Below, piece after piece: positions 36,639 through 46,075 of a DNA stretch of 64,000 nt; within the stretch, counting starts at the first letter, position 1, and each line of letters starts with the position of its first letter. The DNA is from Haliotispira sp965263485. Its GTDB lineage: Bacteria; Spirochaetota; Spirochaetia; SP-2023. Made by a program: the position numbers and the translations under genes. Below the pieces are notes generated by a model. It did not search any database, was not told the origin of the DNA, and was given only the letters and a program-made list of their open reading frames with translations. Location of the stretch: NCBI GenBank assembly GCA_965263485.1, contig CBDHHO010000001.1, forward strand, positions 868,001 through 932,000. Reading direction: 5' to 3'.

Positions 36639-37700
36639 ATGTTTTCTGCATTGTACTGGTCGTTCCCGGCCGGGCCGGACAACCCGGCTCAGGAACAAAT
36701 CAAAATTACTGCGGAGGCCCGGCTCTACCAGCACTTGCAAAACTGCCGGCGGCAGCTGGTGGCCGGCCACTTGCGCCGAGCGCGCGGGTATTATCTATAC
36801 TTCGATTACTTCGCAATGCTGCCCGAACAACAGGCAGCAGGGCAGCTCAAAGGGCAGAATACAGAGGCGTCGTTAAAAAAAGGCGGTCAGCTGCTGCGCT
36901 TTTGCGATTTATATTTAGATGCCGGGCAGGCCTTATCGGGCCATCGGCCTCTCAACGTCAACAAGCGTCTGAAGAATACCATGTCGCGCGGCCTGAGCGC
37001 TGCACTGCCCCATGGCCGGAGCTCACGCTTGCTGCCTCTGCTGCGCCGTCTGTTTCCAAGTTCAAGTGGCACGTCCGGAATCTCCGGAGTAAACGGGGAG
37101 CAGGATTTTCGTTTGTATCACAGCCTGAACGTTCTGAGGGAACAATTAGGGGCTCGGCCTTTTTCGCTTTCCCGCTTGCTATCGGAGCGTCAGAGTGCCG
37201 GAGTTGCCCTCTGGCGCCCCCTGGCACGGCCTGCAGCAGCTGAACAGCCATCACGACTGCTCCTTCCGGTGCTGGGATCGACCATTCCCCTGCCCTATTT
37301 ATTGCTCAATGCCACTGCTTGCCTGCCGCCTTCTGATGTATGTAGTCCGCTGCAAATGGAGGCATTGATCTTGGCCTTGGGCCAGTGCGAGCAATTGCTG
37401 CACCAGGGAGACCAAGGTGAGGCCGGTCTGCGAGCTGCGCCGCTGGAACGGCTGCGCCGGGTCATTGGTCAAAATACCGGCGATTGGGAGCAGGACGGTA
37501 TTTACCTGTATTGGCAGGGGCGCGACGGGGCGGGCTACGACCGCTATGCTCAACTCTGGCAACAGGGTTTTGACCAAGGTCTACTGCTGCCGCCTCACCC
37601 CTGGGCTCCGCTCATTCTGCCACCTGCCCTGCTGCGGCCGGAAAGGCCCGAGCGTTTGAGTTCCGAAGGCCAAAAGCTGCAGAAACTGCTCGGAATTTAA
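36639..37700 (+). CDS. Hypothetical cytoplasmic protein
   Basis: 353 residues from ATG 36639 (GGGG at a suitable distance), downstream of the TPR gene and likely in the same operon. Rich in Leu, Arg and Gln with no signal peptide. Segments such as RLYQHLQNCRRQLVAGHLRR and DGIYLYWQGRDGAGYDRYAQ recur in no family I know. Confidence 0.55.
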   Translation: MFSALYWSFPAGPDNPAQEQIKITAEARLYQHLQNCRRQLVAGHLRRARGYYLYFDYFAMLPEQQAAGQLKGQNTEASLKKGGQLLRFCDLYLDAGQALSGHRPLNVNKRLKNTMSRGLSAALPHGRSSRLLPLLRRLFPSSSGTSGISGVNGEQDFRLYHSLNVLREQLGARPFSLSRLLSERQSAGVALWRPLARPAAAEQPSRLLLPVLGSTIPLPYLLLNATACLPPSDVCSPLQMEALILALGQCEQLLHQGDQGEAGLRAAPLERLRRVIGQNTGDWEQDGIYLYWQGRDGAGYDRYAQLWQQGFDQGLLLPPHPWAPLILPPALLRPERPERLSSEGQKLQKLLGI

Positions 37701-37875
37701 AGGGGAAGGCTGAGAGTGTTCCAATTCTGCGTTGTTACTCGCTCTTTCCGGCGAGCGTCGAAAAATGGTATCGTTTCGCGAGTATTGTACAGCGAACCGG
37801 GCAGGCCCAATCCCCTCTCCGTCTTTCATCACAAGGGCCCTCAAGGGTGCCTGTGGTATCAGGAGCGGCTTTTTA

Positions 37876-38039
37876 GGGCACCTCTAAAAATCCCAATTTC
37901 GCGCTGAGCGGCGATCTTTGTCACGAGTAGCTTCGTCAGTAAAGCTCCATGATACAACAAAGTATCATTCTGCTTTCCTTTCTCATTATCGTGAAAATCT
38001 CACTCGCTCAACATCAAAAGCGAATTTTTAGAGGTGCCC
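37876..38039 (-). mobile_element. Canonical-length 164-bp palindromic element
   Basis: GGGCACCTCTAAAAATCCC and GAATTTTTAGAGGTGCCC; the flanks TTTA and TTTT nearly match. Same length as the canonical copies, but the otherwise open frame is closed by a TGA, so this is a diverged copy. It ends 14 bp from the aroK stop codon. Confidence 0.85.
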
Positions 38040-38053
38040 TTTTAGAGTTTCCC

Positions 38054-38653
38054 TCAAAATTCCAGCAAGTCCTGCAGCTCTATGGCAAGCTCCCGTCGGC
38101 CACGTCCGCAGCATTGAACGCACAGATCGGCCCAGCTGCGATAGCGGCGCAGCCTCGCCTCACCCAGCCGGCAGAATTCTGCTAGGGCCGCAGCAAAGCT
38201 TGTCGTCTCTATAGCTCCCGTCTCAGGAGCAACGGATTGAAGAAAGGGCGGCAGGTTGTCCGGGCCCTTGGCGCTGATGCGTTCAAACAGTGTTTCCAAC
38301 TCCTCTTCCAGCAAGACCACCCGGCAGTTCTCGCCTGCCAGCATCTGCCCCACCTCATCCAGATCGCCCGCCCCGCCGCCCAAGGACAGCACGGATGCGG
38401 ACATGGAAAACCTGGCAAAGAACTGCTGCAACGTTTCCAACTGCAAATGGTCAAAGCCGGACTTCCCCAGCTTGGCATAGATTTCCCGGCAGCCGAGGCG
38501 CTGCGAACAGCGCGTGTGGTATAATTCTTCGAGCAGGAAATCGGCATCGTAGCAGGGACGCCCCAGTTCCCGGGCCAGAAGACGGCCCACCCCGCTCTTG
38601 CCGCAGTGCTTGAGCCCAATCAGGACAAGGCTTTGGTTGCGCTCCAGTTTCAT
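38054..38653 (-). CDS. aroK: Shikimate kinase
   Basis: Phosphorylates shikimate in aromatic amino acid synthesis. 199 residues. Walker A is LIGLKHCGKSGVGRLLA, then YDADFLLEE (DxD-type, binds shikimate/Mg), and the SLGGGAG motif near residue 92 binds shikimate. The lid and C-terminal region are longer than usual. TAAGGAG precedes the ATG. It is 47 bp downstream of fabG on the same strand, probably in one transcript. Confidence 0.85.
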   Translation of the reverse strand: MKLERNQSLVLIGLKHCGKSGVGRLLARELGRPCYDADFLLEELYHTRCSQRLGCREIYAKLGKSGFDHLQLETLQQFFARFSMSASVLSLGGGAGDLDEVGQMLAGENCRVVLLEEELETLFERISAKGPDNLPPFLQSVAPETGAIETTSFAAALAEFCRLGEARLRRYRSWADLCVQCCGRGRRELAIELQDLLEF

Positions 38654-38700
38654 GTGCTATATCTCCTTAACAGGGTTTTCGGCCTTCTGCTTTTACACAA

Positions 38701-39456
38701 TTACGGGACATAAGAGAGACCTCCGGCCACCCGGATCGATTCGCCGTTGATATAGCCCGCCTCCGGCCCGGCCAGAAACTTGACGGTATTGCCAATCTCT
38801 TCGATTTCGCCGTAGCGCCGCAGCGGACAATAATTGAGCAGCAGCTGAACCATTTCATCTTGGGCATGTTCGCGCGTCATGTCGGTGTCGACCAGACCCA
38901 GCGAAACCACGTTGGCGGTGATGCCTTTGGGCCCGTATTCGCGCGAGAGCGACTTGGTCATGCCCACCAGCCCAGCCTTGGCCGCCGCATAGTTGACTTG
39001 GCCGCTGACGCCGTCCTGAGCCAATGAAGAGATGTTGATAATTCGGCCAAAGCGGTTGCTGATCATGTGCATCAGGAAACTGCGGATCACATAGAACGGC
39101 CCGCTGAGGTCGGCCGCAATCACTTCGTCCCATTCTTGGTTGCTCATAATTGCGGCGGCGTTGTTGCGCAGCATTGCGGCATTGTTGACCAGCACGCCGA
39201 TTTCATCAAAGTCGGCGAGTACCTGCTCGGCCACTTCTTCAATCTGTCCGGCATCCTGCAGGCTCATGGCGTAGGACCGGATTCTGGCATTCGGGGCTAG
39301 GGCCCGGACTTCGGACATTGTCTGTTCAGCCACTTTGGGCTTACTGACGTAGGTAAAGGCCACATCGTAGCCGTCTTGGGCCAATGCCGTGACAATGCCT
39401 TTGCCAATGCCGCGAGAGCCTCCGGTAACAAAGGCTTTACGAATGTGTTTCTTCAT
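38701..39456 (-). CDS. fabG: 3-oxoacyl-ACP reductase family SDR
   Basis: NAD(P)H-dependent reductase of fatty-acid elongation, 251 residues. TGGSRGIGKGI is the cofactor motif, VNNAAML the NNAG motif, then the Ser in INISSLAQDG and the catalytic VNYAAAKAGLVGM. SLGLVDTDM and the glycine-rich end follow the FabG pattern. Together with the ketosynthase and fabD upstream on the same strand it forms a lipid-synthesis cluster interrupted by two palindromic elements. Another SDR activity cannot be excluded. Confidence 0.82.
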   Translation of the reverse strand: MKKHIRKAFVTGGSRGIGKGIVTALAQDGYDVAFTYVSKPKVAEQTMSEVRALAPNARIRSYAMSLQDAGQIEEVAEQVLADFDEIGVLVNNAAMLRNNAAAIMSNQEWDEVIAADLSGPFYVIRSFLMHMISNRFGRIINISSLAQDGVSGQVNYAAAKAGLVGMTKSLSREYGPKGITANVVSLGLVDTDMTREHAQDEMVQLLLNYCPLRRYGEIEEIGNTVKFLAGPEAGYINGESIRVAGGLSYVP

Positions 39457-39481
39457 GTGCTCCTCGTTCAGAAAGTCTCAG

Positions 39482-39756
39482 GGACACCTCTAAAAATGGT
39501 ATCGCTTCGCGAGAATTGTACAATCGCTCTGCTTTGCCGCAGCGATTGTACCGCGTTTTGATGCTGAGCGGATGAGATTTTGCCGAGTGCGAAGAAGTGA
39601 AGCCGTGGCATACTTTGTTGTATGGTAAGGCTTTGCTGACGGTGAAGAATGGCACATCGAAGCAGGCCATTCCTCACAAATCCTGCCGTAAGGCAGAACC
39701 TTTATTCGGCAACAAAATCGCTGCTCAGCGCGAAATTGGAATTTTTAGAGGTGCCC
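39482..39756 (+). mobile_element. 275-bp palindromic element, TSD TCAG
   Basis: GGACACCTCTAAAAATGG and GAATTTTTAGAGGTGCCC with TCAG on both sides. It carries the GTACAATCGCTCTGC variant interior and the 57-bp CCTGCCGTAAGGCAG module. Length plus TSD is 279, divisible by three, but the frame has one stop. Confidence 0.85.
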
Positions 39757-39982
39757 TCAGGTCCAGATAAGGACTCCGTGAGAAATTTCAGCAGTCTTCC
39801 CCCCTCGGTTCATTATATTGCAATGGATTCCAGTCGGGAAGCGGAAAAATTCTCAAGGGAACTTTTCCACCCCTTGAAGTTTGCAATCGAAAACCCTTGC
39901 AGATACATACAATCTCCTTGGAATCTGAATCCTGCTTCGCTGAGCTTTCGTGGGCATACTGTGCTGTGTGGCAAAAGCTAAT
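39757..39982. other. Spacer between two elements in the fab cluster
   Basis: About 220 bp with no credible gene on either strand and no obvious hairpin. An acyl carrier protein gene, expected near fabD/fabF in many genomes, is not present here. Confidence 0.5.
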
Positions 39983-40392
39983 GGGGACCTCTAAAAATGG
40001 TATCGCTTCGCGAGAATTGTACAATCGCTCTGCTTTGCCGCAGCGATTGTCCCGCGTTTTGATGCCAGACGAAGGGATTTTTTGCGGCAGCGAGGAGCGG
40101 AAGCCGAGCCATACTTTGCTGTATGGCACCAATGTGAGCTGGCGCAGCATTGGTGAACTGGCAGGCCGCTCCAGCGCGAGACGCGCAGCGCTGGAGAATG
40201 GGGAAGGGCCGTGCACAGCTAGGCCCGACCTTCAGCAAAGAGCCTGCTTCCTCTCTTTTGTGACAGTGGTAAATGGCGGGGCGAAGCAGGCCGTTTGCCA
40301 CAAACCCTGCCGTAAGGCAGAACCTTTACTCCGTGAAAAAGACCGAGTCTGGCGCGCCATCCTTCTGTGGTGGGGAATTTTTAGAGGTTCCC
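39983..40392 (+). mobile_element. 410-bp composite palindromic element, TSD TAAT, open throughout
   Basis: GGGGACCTCTAAAAATGG and GAATTTTTAGAGGTTCCC with TAAT on both sides. The interior joins the variant arm, the CTGGCGCAGC module and the 57-bp module. Its plus-strand frame (GTSKNGIASRELYNRSAL onward) has no stop over the whole length, and 410 plus 4 is divisible by three. Confidence 0.88.
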
Positions 40393-40434
40393 TAATGGCA
40401 AAGATTGTGATTTGGCAACTCCGAGTGAAGATTT

Positions 40435-41727
40435 TCAGCTTTGAAAGCGGCTGATCAACGAACAGCAGTTGATGCCGCCAAAGCCGAAGGAATTTTTCAG
40501 CATCATTTCGATCTGGTGCTCAACCACCTTGTTGGCACAGAGTTCCAATCCCTCGATTTCCGGGTCGGGGTCTTCAAGGTTGATGGTCGGATGCAGCTTG
40601 CCGTATTCCATCGACTTCAGGGCCCCGATGGTCTCAACCAGCGGCGAGGCCCAGCAGGTGTGACCCAGCATTGACTTGGGTGCGTTGAGCTTGATGTTGT
40701 GTATGTGCGTCCCAAAGACGCGCTTCAAGGCCAGAATCTCTTGCAAGTCGCCCTCGTAGGTACTGGTTGCATGGCAGTTGATATGGTCGATCTGCTCGGG
40801 AAGGATTTCGGCCATGGCCAGCACCTTTTTCATAGCGTGTTCCTGGTGCTCCGCACCGGGAATGGGCAGATGGTTGGCGTTAGCGTTGGCACTCACGCCC
40901 AGCAGTTCGCCGTAGATTCTCACACCGCGCGCTTGGGCGCGCTCCAGAGTTTCCAGCACCATCGTGGCCCCGCCGTGCGAGTAGAGAAAACCGCAGCGCC
41001 CCTTGTCAAACGGACGCGATGAAGGCTCGGGGTTGTGCTGATACTCCGGCTTGATTACCACCGCGCTCAGCACGATCGAAGCCTGAATATCGGCCGGGGA
41101 CACATCAAAAGGCGGCCCGACCACCAGTGCGGTATCACACTCACCCGATACTATGTCGAGGAAACCTTGACGCAGGGCCAGATTGCCGCTGGCGCAGGCT
41201 CCACCCAAGGTAAAAGAAGGCCCGTGCAGGCCCAGAGTCTCCGAAATCACCGCCGGCAGATTGGGATCGATCGCATCAATGCTGGAAAGCGGTTCGATAA
41301 AATCCGGGTCGCTCATGAAATTGCGGTAATTCTCAAAGATATAGTTGGAGTTAAAATTATGTCCGGCCACCGGCAGGCTGACCGCCCGCAAATCAAGTGG
41401 TGCTTTCTCAAAGAAATTGGCGTCTTCCCAAGCTTGCAGGGTGGCAATCATTGCCATCTGGGCCGAGAAGGTGGTGCCCCGAAACAGCTTGCGCACCGCC
41501 TTGAGCTGCTGGCCTTCAAAATACTGCCAGAATGGCTCCATCGCAGCTTTGCGGTCAAAGTGCCCCATATCGCCGCCAATCTGACATTCCAGCTGGCTCA
41601 TGTCCAAGCTTTCCCAACGTCGGATACCTGACTTCCCGGCCAGCAGGTTCCGGTAAAATTCTTCCGGGTCCGCCCCCAGTGGATTCACCGTGCCAATACC
41701 GGTAATCACAACCCTTTGATTCTTCAC
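40435..41727 (-). CDS. Beta-ketoacyl-ACP synthase, FabF-like with atypical C-terminal motif
   Basis: Condensing enzyme, 430 residues from GTG 41727 (GGGGAG 4-5 bp before it). The nucleophile Cys is in FTLGGACASG (about residue 178), the first His in INCHATSTYEGD and the second in KSMLGHTCWASPLVE, so the C-H-H triad is intact. The last motif differs from the usual GHxxGAAG of FabF, which places it in a divergent branch. It follows fabD by 29 bp. It could be the housekeeping enzyme or serve a special lipid or polyketide. Confidence 0.82.
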   Translation of the reverse strand: MKNQRVVITGIGTVNPLGADPEEFYRNLLAGKSGIRRWESLDMSQLECQIGGDMGHFDRKAAMEPFWQYFEGQQLKAVRKLFRGTTFSAQMAMIATLQAWEDANFFEKAPLDLRAVSLPVAGHNFNSNYIFENYRNFMSDPDFIEPLSSIDAIDPNLPAVISETLGLHGPSFTLGGACASGNLALRQGFLDIVSGECDTALVVGPPFDVSPADIQASIVLSAVVIKPEYQHNPEPSSRPFDKGRCGFLYSHGGATMVLETLERAQARGVRIYGELLGVSANANANHLPIPGAEHQEHAMKKVLAMAEILPEQIDHINCHATSTYEGDLQEILALKRVFGTHIHNIKLNAPKSMLGHTCWASPLVETIGALKSMEYGKLHPTINLEDPDPEIEGLELCANKVVEHQIEMMLKNSFGFGGINCCSLISRFQS

Positions 41728-41756
41728 ATTATCTCCCCATGTATTTTTGAGCTTCC

Positions 41757-42722
41757 CTATTCTGCGGTAAAGGCTTCGATTTGTTTCAAGGTTCCCAGAG
41801 GCCGACAGGGTTCTTTGCGCAGGAATTGTTTCCACAGGCCGCTCAATACGCTTCCCGGTCCCACTTCTACGGCCGGGCCAAAACCATCGGCCTTCAATGA
41901 GATTTCAATGTTGAGCCACAATACCGGGCTGAATATCTGGCGAAAGGCCAGTTCGGCCAGATCTGATGCCTCCGGCCCGATTTTCTGTCCCGTCACATTA
42001 GAGTACAGGGCGATCTGTGGCGGGGCAAACTCCAGCTCGTTCTGTAGAAAGGGTGCGAAATTGTCGGCGGCACTTTTTAGCAACGGTGTATGGAAGGGCC
42101 CGCCGACCTTGAGCACTACATACTTCATGGCCCCGGCAGCATCCATTGCCGCCCCGGCAGTAGCGATGGCGGCTCCGCTGCCGGCGATCACAACCTGCTT
42201 GGCGGCATTATGGTTGGCGATGTAAATCTGTTCTCCGGCATCCTGCAACGGCTGGAGCGCGGCGGTAACTTCATCATGGCTCAGGCCCAGCACCGCCGCC
42301 ATACCTGCGGGCAAAGCCTCTGAACCGGAGTCATCAGAGGCGTTCAGCTGCTGACAACATTCGTCCATCAACCGGCCGCGCTCAACCACAGCCCGGAACA
42401 CCGCTTCGGTGGAAAGCACTCCGGCATACCACAGCGCCGAGTACTCTCCCAGACTAAAGCCCGCAGTGGCCTGCCCTTCGACTCCCTTCTCGCGCAGCAC
42501 GCTGGCTGCGCTCAGGTTGATCAGAGTAATGCCAATTTGCGTGATATTAGTCTGTTTGAGCTGCTCTTCGTCACCCTCAAACAGGATCTGTCGCAAGTCC
42601 AGTGCCGCAATGTCGCTGGCACAGCGGAACAACTCCCTGACACTGGCAAAATGATCAAACAGATCCTTTCCCATACCTGGATATTGGGCACCTTGGCCGG
42701 GAAATAAAAAGATAGTGCTCAT
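41757..42722 (-). CDS. fabD: Malonyl-CoA:ACP transacylase
   Basis: Loads malonyl groups onto ACP for fatty-acid or related synthesis. 321 residues. FPGQGAQYPGMGKD at the N terminus, the nucleophile Ser90 in GFSLGEYSAL, Arg in VVERGRLMDE, and the catalytic His in LKVGGPFHTPLL. AGGAGTGATTC precedes the ATG. It is first in the minus-strand unit with the ketosynthase. Element ends at 42745-42805 lie in its promoter region. Confidence 0.92.
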   Translation of the reverse strand: MSTIFLFPGQGAQYPGMGKDLFDHFASVRELFRCASDIAALDLRQILFEGDEEQLKQTNITQIGITLINLSAASVLREKGVEGQATAGFSLGEYSALWYAGVLSTEAVFRAVVERGRLMDECCQQLNASDDSGSEALPAGMAAVLGLSHDEVTAALQPLQDAGEQIYIANHNAAKQVVIAGSGAAIATAGAAMDAAGAMKYVVLKVGGPFHTPLLKSAADNFAPFLQNELEFAPPQIALYSNVTGQKIGPEASDLAELAFRQIFSPVLWLNIEISLKADGFGPAVEVGPGSVLSGLWKQFLRKEPCRPLGTLKQIEAFTAE

Positions 42723-42744
42723 GAATCACTCCTAGAAATTTAAA

Positions 42745-42805
42745 GGAAGCTCCAAAAATTCATTTTTGAGCGAAGAGGCTTCTAATGGGAACCTCTAAAA
42801 ATGAA
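42745..42805. mobile_element. Two successive left element ends
   Basis: GGAAGCTCCAAAAATTC at 42745 and GGGAACCTCTAAAAATG at 42787, about 42 bp apart, and a third GGGCACCTCT at 42972. No right end is paired with them. They occupy the gap upstream of fabD. Confidence 0.6.
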
Positions 42806-42990
42806 GCTGGGACATATGTTACCACACAAGAAGGTCTTACGAATGATGACAGGGCCAAAGCAGAGCCTTGCTGCAAATCTGGGGCGAAGCACCGAAGCAC
42901 CGAAGCACCATTGGGCAACAAGGGGCAACAAGCTCGTTGCTGAGCGCGGGGGCAGAGTCAGCTTCCCTTATGGGCACCTCTGTTCCCAAG

Positions 42991-44175
42991 CTACAAGGCT
43001 TTGCGAAAGGTTTTGTATTCGCGATAGCGCCAGAAATTCATGTGGTCCAAGAGCTTGAGCAGCTTGTCGTTTTCCTCGGTGACAAACGACATATCAGCGT
43101 GCTGGTAGCCCATTTCAATAGCTGTGGTGTAGGCTTCGCAGAGCATGATGGCCTCAATGCCCCCCTTCTGGAACTTTTCGCGCACGCCCAGAATGGCCAT
43201 TCGCAGCCAGTCACCACCCTTGCGTACTTTGAGCAGACGGATGAGCAGCTGTGGCGTAAGGTGACCGCCAGACTTGATCAAAGCTTCGTTGATGTTGGGA
43301 AGCGGAATCACAAAACCCGCCGGCTCACCTTTGATAAAAGCAATTTTAGCCAGTTTAGGGTTGGCGATCATCTTGAGATTTTTCGCCATAAAGCGGAATT
43401 CGTCCTCGGGCCAAGGCACAAATTCACTGTGGTCCAGCCAGGCCTCGTTCCAGATTTCGCGGATGTACTCGACATCAGTCCAAAAGTCTTTGAGATTGAT
43501 GGGTCGGATTTCCAGATCTTTATTGCGCTCCTTAGCCAGTTTGGCAACCCGGAAGGCCCGTTCGGAAGGCTGGTGGACGTTGCGGTCTATGCGATAGGCA
43601 TAGAAGGCCATTTCTTTGTGCCAGCCCTGTTCTTCACCAAAAAAATCCAGATAGTACTCGGGATTGTATGGGGTCTGTACCACGGGTGGTTCAACAAAAT
43701 GATTGCACAGAAAACCGATGATATGGTTGGGGTTGGGGCTGATCGGCCCGATGATTTCGTTCAGACCGCGTTCGCGGCACCAGTCGCAGGCTGCCTCTTG
43801 CAACGTCCGGGCCACTTTGCCATCGGGCACACATTCAAAAAAGCCGTAGTAGCCGGCCTGACGTCCTCGTGTCTCAATATACAGCTCGTCTTTGATGGCG
43901 GCGATGCGTCCAAATACCTGTTTCTTGCCGCCCGATCCCTCTCGCATAGCCAAGAAGGGTTGAATGGCAGCGTGTTTGTGAATGGGGTGTTTGTTCGGGG
44001 TGAACAGCTCAAATTCGTCCCTCCACATCGGCGGCACCCAGAACGGATCTTGTTTTCCTCCGGCATGGCCGGAGTAGAGCTTCCCCCGGTACAGCTGCCT
44101 GGGGAAATAGATAAACTGCTTTAATTGTTTGCGATTATTCAGGTCTACGACCTGAATCTGAATCTGGCTGTTCAC
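42991..44175 (-). CDS. YghO-like protein with GNAT-type fold
   Basis: 394 residues if GTG 44175 is used (TTGGAG upstream); the frame is open to ATG 44346, but those 57 residues look non-homologous. It resembles the YghO family: FIYFPRQLYRG, then DPFWVPPMWRDE and GRIAAIKDELYIETR. GLNEIIGPISPNPNHIIGFL also belongs to the motif set, and the C-terminal half (EAIMLCEAYTTAIEMGYQHA) has the GNAT acyl-CoA layout. It may be an acyltransferase. It is upstream of fabD on the same strand, hinting at lipid metabolism. Confidence 0.7.
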   Translation of the reverse strand: MNSQIQIQVVDLNNRKQLKQFIYFPRQLYRGKLYSGHAGGKQDPFWVPPMWRDEFELFTPNKHPIHKHAAIQPFLAMREGSGGKKQVFGRIAAIKDELYIETRGRQAGYYGFFECVPDGKVARTLQEAACDWCRERGLNEIIGPISPNPNHIIGFLCNHFVEPPVVQTPYNPEYYLDFFGEEQGWHKEMAFYAYRIDRNVHQPSERAFRVAKLAKERNKDLEIRPINLKDFWTDVEYIREIWNEAWLDHSEFVPWPEDEFRFMAKNLKMIANPKLAKIAFIKGEPAGFVIPLPNINEALIKSGGHLTPQLLIRLLKVRKGGDWLRMAILGVREKFQKGGIEAIMLCEAYTTAIEMGYQHADMSFVTEENDKLLKLLDHMNFWRYREYKTFRKAL

Positions 44176-44346
44176 AGACAAGCTTTGCTCCAAGTTGGTA
44201 CGCAGAAGCGGAACCACTGCTCTTTGCCTGTGCCGCCACGTACGCTGTGCTAAACCATTGCGCGAAATTCCAGTATACAAAATCCGCCTTCTTTGACCAT
44301 GGACTCCTGCAGAGGCCCCTGCCAAGAATTTGCTCAGACATTTCAT

Positions 44347-44824
44347 TCTGAAAGGATCCCTGGCAGACTATCGAAGATGAGCAATTTCTGCCTCATTTAC
44401 GTTATTATTTGCGAATAGTGATTTCGCCTGTGGCGAGAATTTCAGCAAGGTTCTTGCTGCACAAAGCTGCCGTCAGGGAATCCTTAATATATACAGCAGA
44501 GTATAGCTCTGGCCCGCCTTCCTCGTAATCCTTCACAGCCCCTCACAGCCCTTCACAGCCTCAAACACGAATTCCTGCGCGGGACTTGGCCTGTTCCCGG
44601 TTACTGAGTGCCGTAGAATTTCAATCTGAGCGCAAAGCGCGAAGATTAGAAATTCAAGGTGTACCGAAGTACCGGGCGAGGCGCAGTTGTCAAGGACAGC
44701 TTCGCAAGAAGAGCGAATTTTTAGAGATTTTCTTACGATTCCCCTTGCACTCTGTTGGAAAAGCATATATTCTCCAAAGAGAACAATCCATTTCATATCT
44801 CTATTTCATCTTTTATTAAAACCA
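44347..44824. other. Repeat-rich gap upstream of lipoprotein C
   Basis: Holds a 10-bp tandem (CACAGCCC variants, 44534-44565), one copy of the GTGCCGTAGAATTTCAAT palindromic repeat (44610-44690), and an element-like TTTTTAGAGATTTTC. The promoter of lipoprotein C should be near 44740-44820 (sequence AAGCATATATTCTCC). No gene is seen. Confidence 0.5.
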
Positions 44825-44870
44825 TTCCGACCTTGGTCGGAACATCATTTTTATGCATTGTTTTGCATAA
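44825..44870 (+). promoter_or_regulatory. Two conserved inverted repeats upstream of lipoprotein C
   Basis: TTCCGACCTTGGTCGGAA at 44825-44842 and TTATGCA-TTGTTT-TGCATAA at 44851-44870, in the same order relative to the gene as in A and B. The spacer differs while the arms are invariant. Confidence 0.6.
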
Positions 44871-44892
44871 TAATACCCGGGAGTATTGCAAT

Positions 44893-46049
44893 ATGGAACA
44901 CAAGTTCGATAAAATTCGCTCATCGCTCATCGCTCATCGCTCATCGCTCATCGCTCATCGAAAAAATTAAAACCATATAGTAGGGGAAATTATTTCTCTG
45001 CGGGGATTTCATGCCCATTTATCCTTTTATTTTTCTGCTCCCTGGTTTTATGGGTCGCCTGCGATCCGCCTGATGATGGGGGCAATGATGATGGGGCCGA
45101 TGACGGGGTGCCCCGCACGATCCGCTTTGAGAAAACGATCATCGGCCTGCGCGAGTTTTTGCTCACCGTTACCGCAAACCCTGCCAAGACATACGAATTC
45201 ATCCTCAGCGACTCCTCAGCCGCCCCTGCCTGGAGCAGCGTCAAAGACCACCCCGCCCTGATAACACGCAGCTTTTCCGCCGAGAAAAACTACCAGCGGG
45301 AAATCTACTTCAGCGTCACCAAAGATTATGTGACCCCGCAGCTCAACGCGGCGGTCGATCTGCGCACCGAGCCTGAGAGCAAATATCCGGGCTTTATGAG
45401 CCCGGGGCAGCAGTACTACGTCCACGCCTATCAGGACGGGGCCCACCTCAAGAGCTCTGAGGCGATCAGCACCGAGAACTACCCCGATGCTCTGCCCGCT
45501 GCCATCACTGTCGAATCGAATGGGCTGGAAAGGAGCCCGGCTCCTGAAAGCCAAACCCCTCTCTTGGTATGGGATTCTTCCATCAGGGCCCTGTGGGGCA
45601 TGAAAATGTGGACAAAAAATGTCGACAATCTCGCGTTGATCAATGCGGCGGAAAACAATGGCGAGTTAGCGCTGCACCGCATTGAAGTGAGGAGCGGCGA
45701 AATCCTGTATCTGCCGATACGCAGTATTCAGATTTTTCCGTCCCCCAATGCTTGTATCATTTCTCCAAGTGTATTCAATTTAATGGCTACGATCCCTACA
45801 GGAGACGTGACCCTGGCGAGCTTTCTATATCCTCCAGCGACTCCCTACTATCCTTCATCTGCAAATAGAGCCCGCTCGGTCTTGTTCCACGGACATTCGT
45901 TTGTAAACGGCACCGCTTACTATGATGTGATGGGGCAGGTGGAAACCTCTCAGGACTATCAGCGAGTCTGGAGTAGCAGTAATTGTGTTATTCCATTTGG
46001 TGCTGCCCCGGTAAATCCGGGCTTTGCCCTCCGTCACATTACGGAATAA
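44893..46049 (+). CDS. Lipoprotein C of the heptamer-leader family
   Basis: ATG 44893 with GGGAG upstream gives MEHKFDKIRSSLIAHRSS and ends at TAA 44968-44970, after six repeats and A6. The -1 frame carries CPFILLFFCSLVLWVAC (Cys codon at 45060, again 167 nt from the ATG) and a mature protein of about 329 residues. It begins DPPDDGGNDDGADDGVPR and continues TIRFEKTIIGLREFLLTV. A conventional start for that frame is missing between the in-frame TAA at 44910 and the lipobox. The mature part is unlike A and B. A 17-bp hairpin follows the stop. Confidence 0.6.
44919..44960. repeat. Heptanucleotide repeat CTCATCG x6 (lipoprotein C)
   Basis: Six perfect units (the complement of CGATGAG), followed immediately by A6 and TTAA. 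Confidence 0.95.
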
Positions 46050-46075
46050 AGACATTCAATCCCCCTGCATGAGTG

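Noticed and set aside
40469..41631. Plus-strand frames opposite the ketosynthase gene
   Set aside because: Antisense to an enzyme with an intact catalytic triad; no independent support.
44687..44980. A 95-codon ORF covering the upstream region of lipoprotein C (also seen before lipoprotein A)
   Set aside because: It translates the conserved regulatory region and the heptamer repeats in a third frame; its start has no Shine-Dalgarno, while the ATG within it has one.
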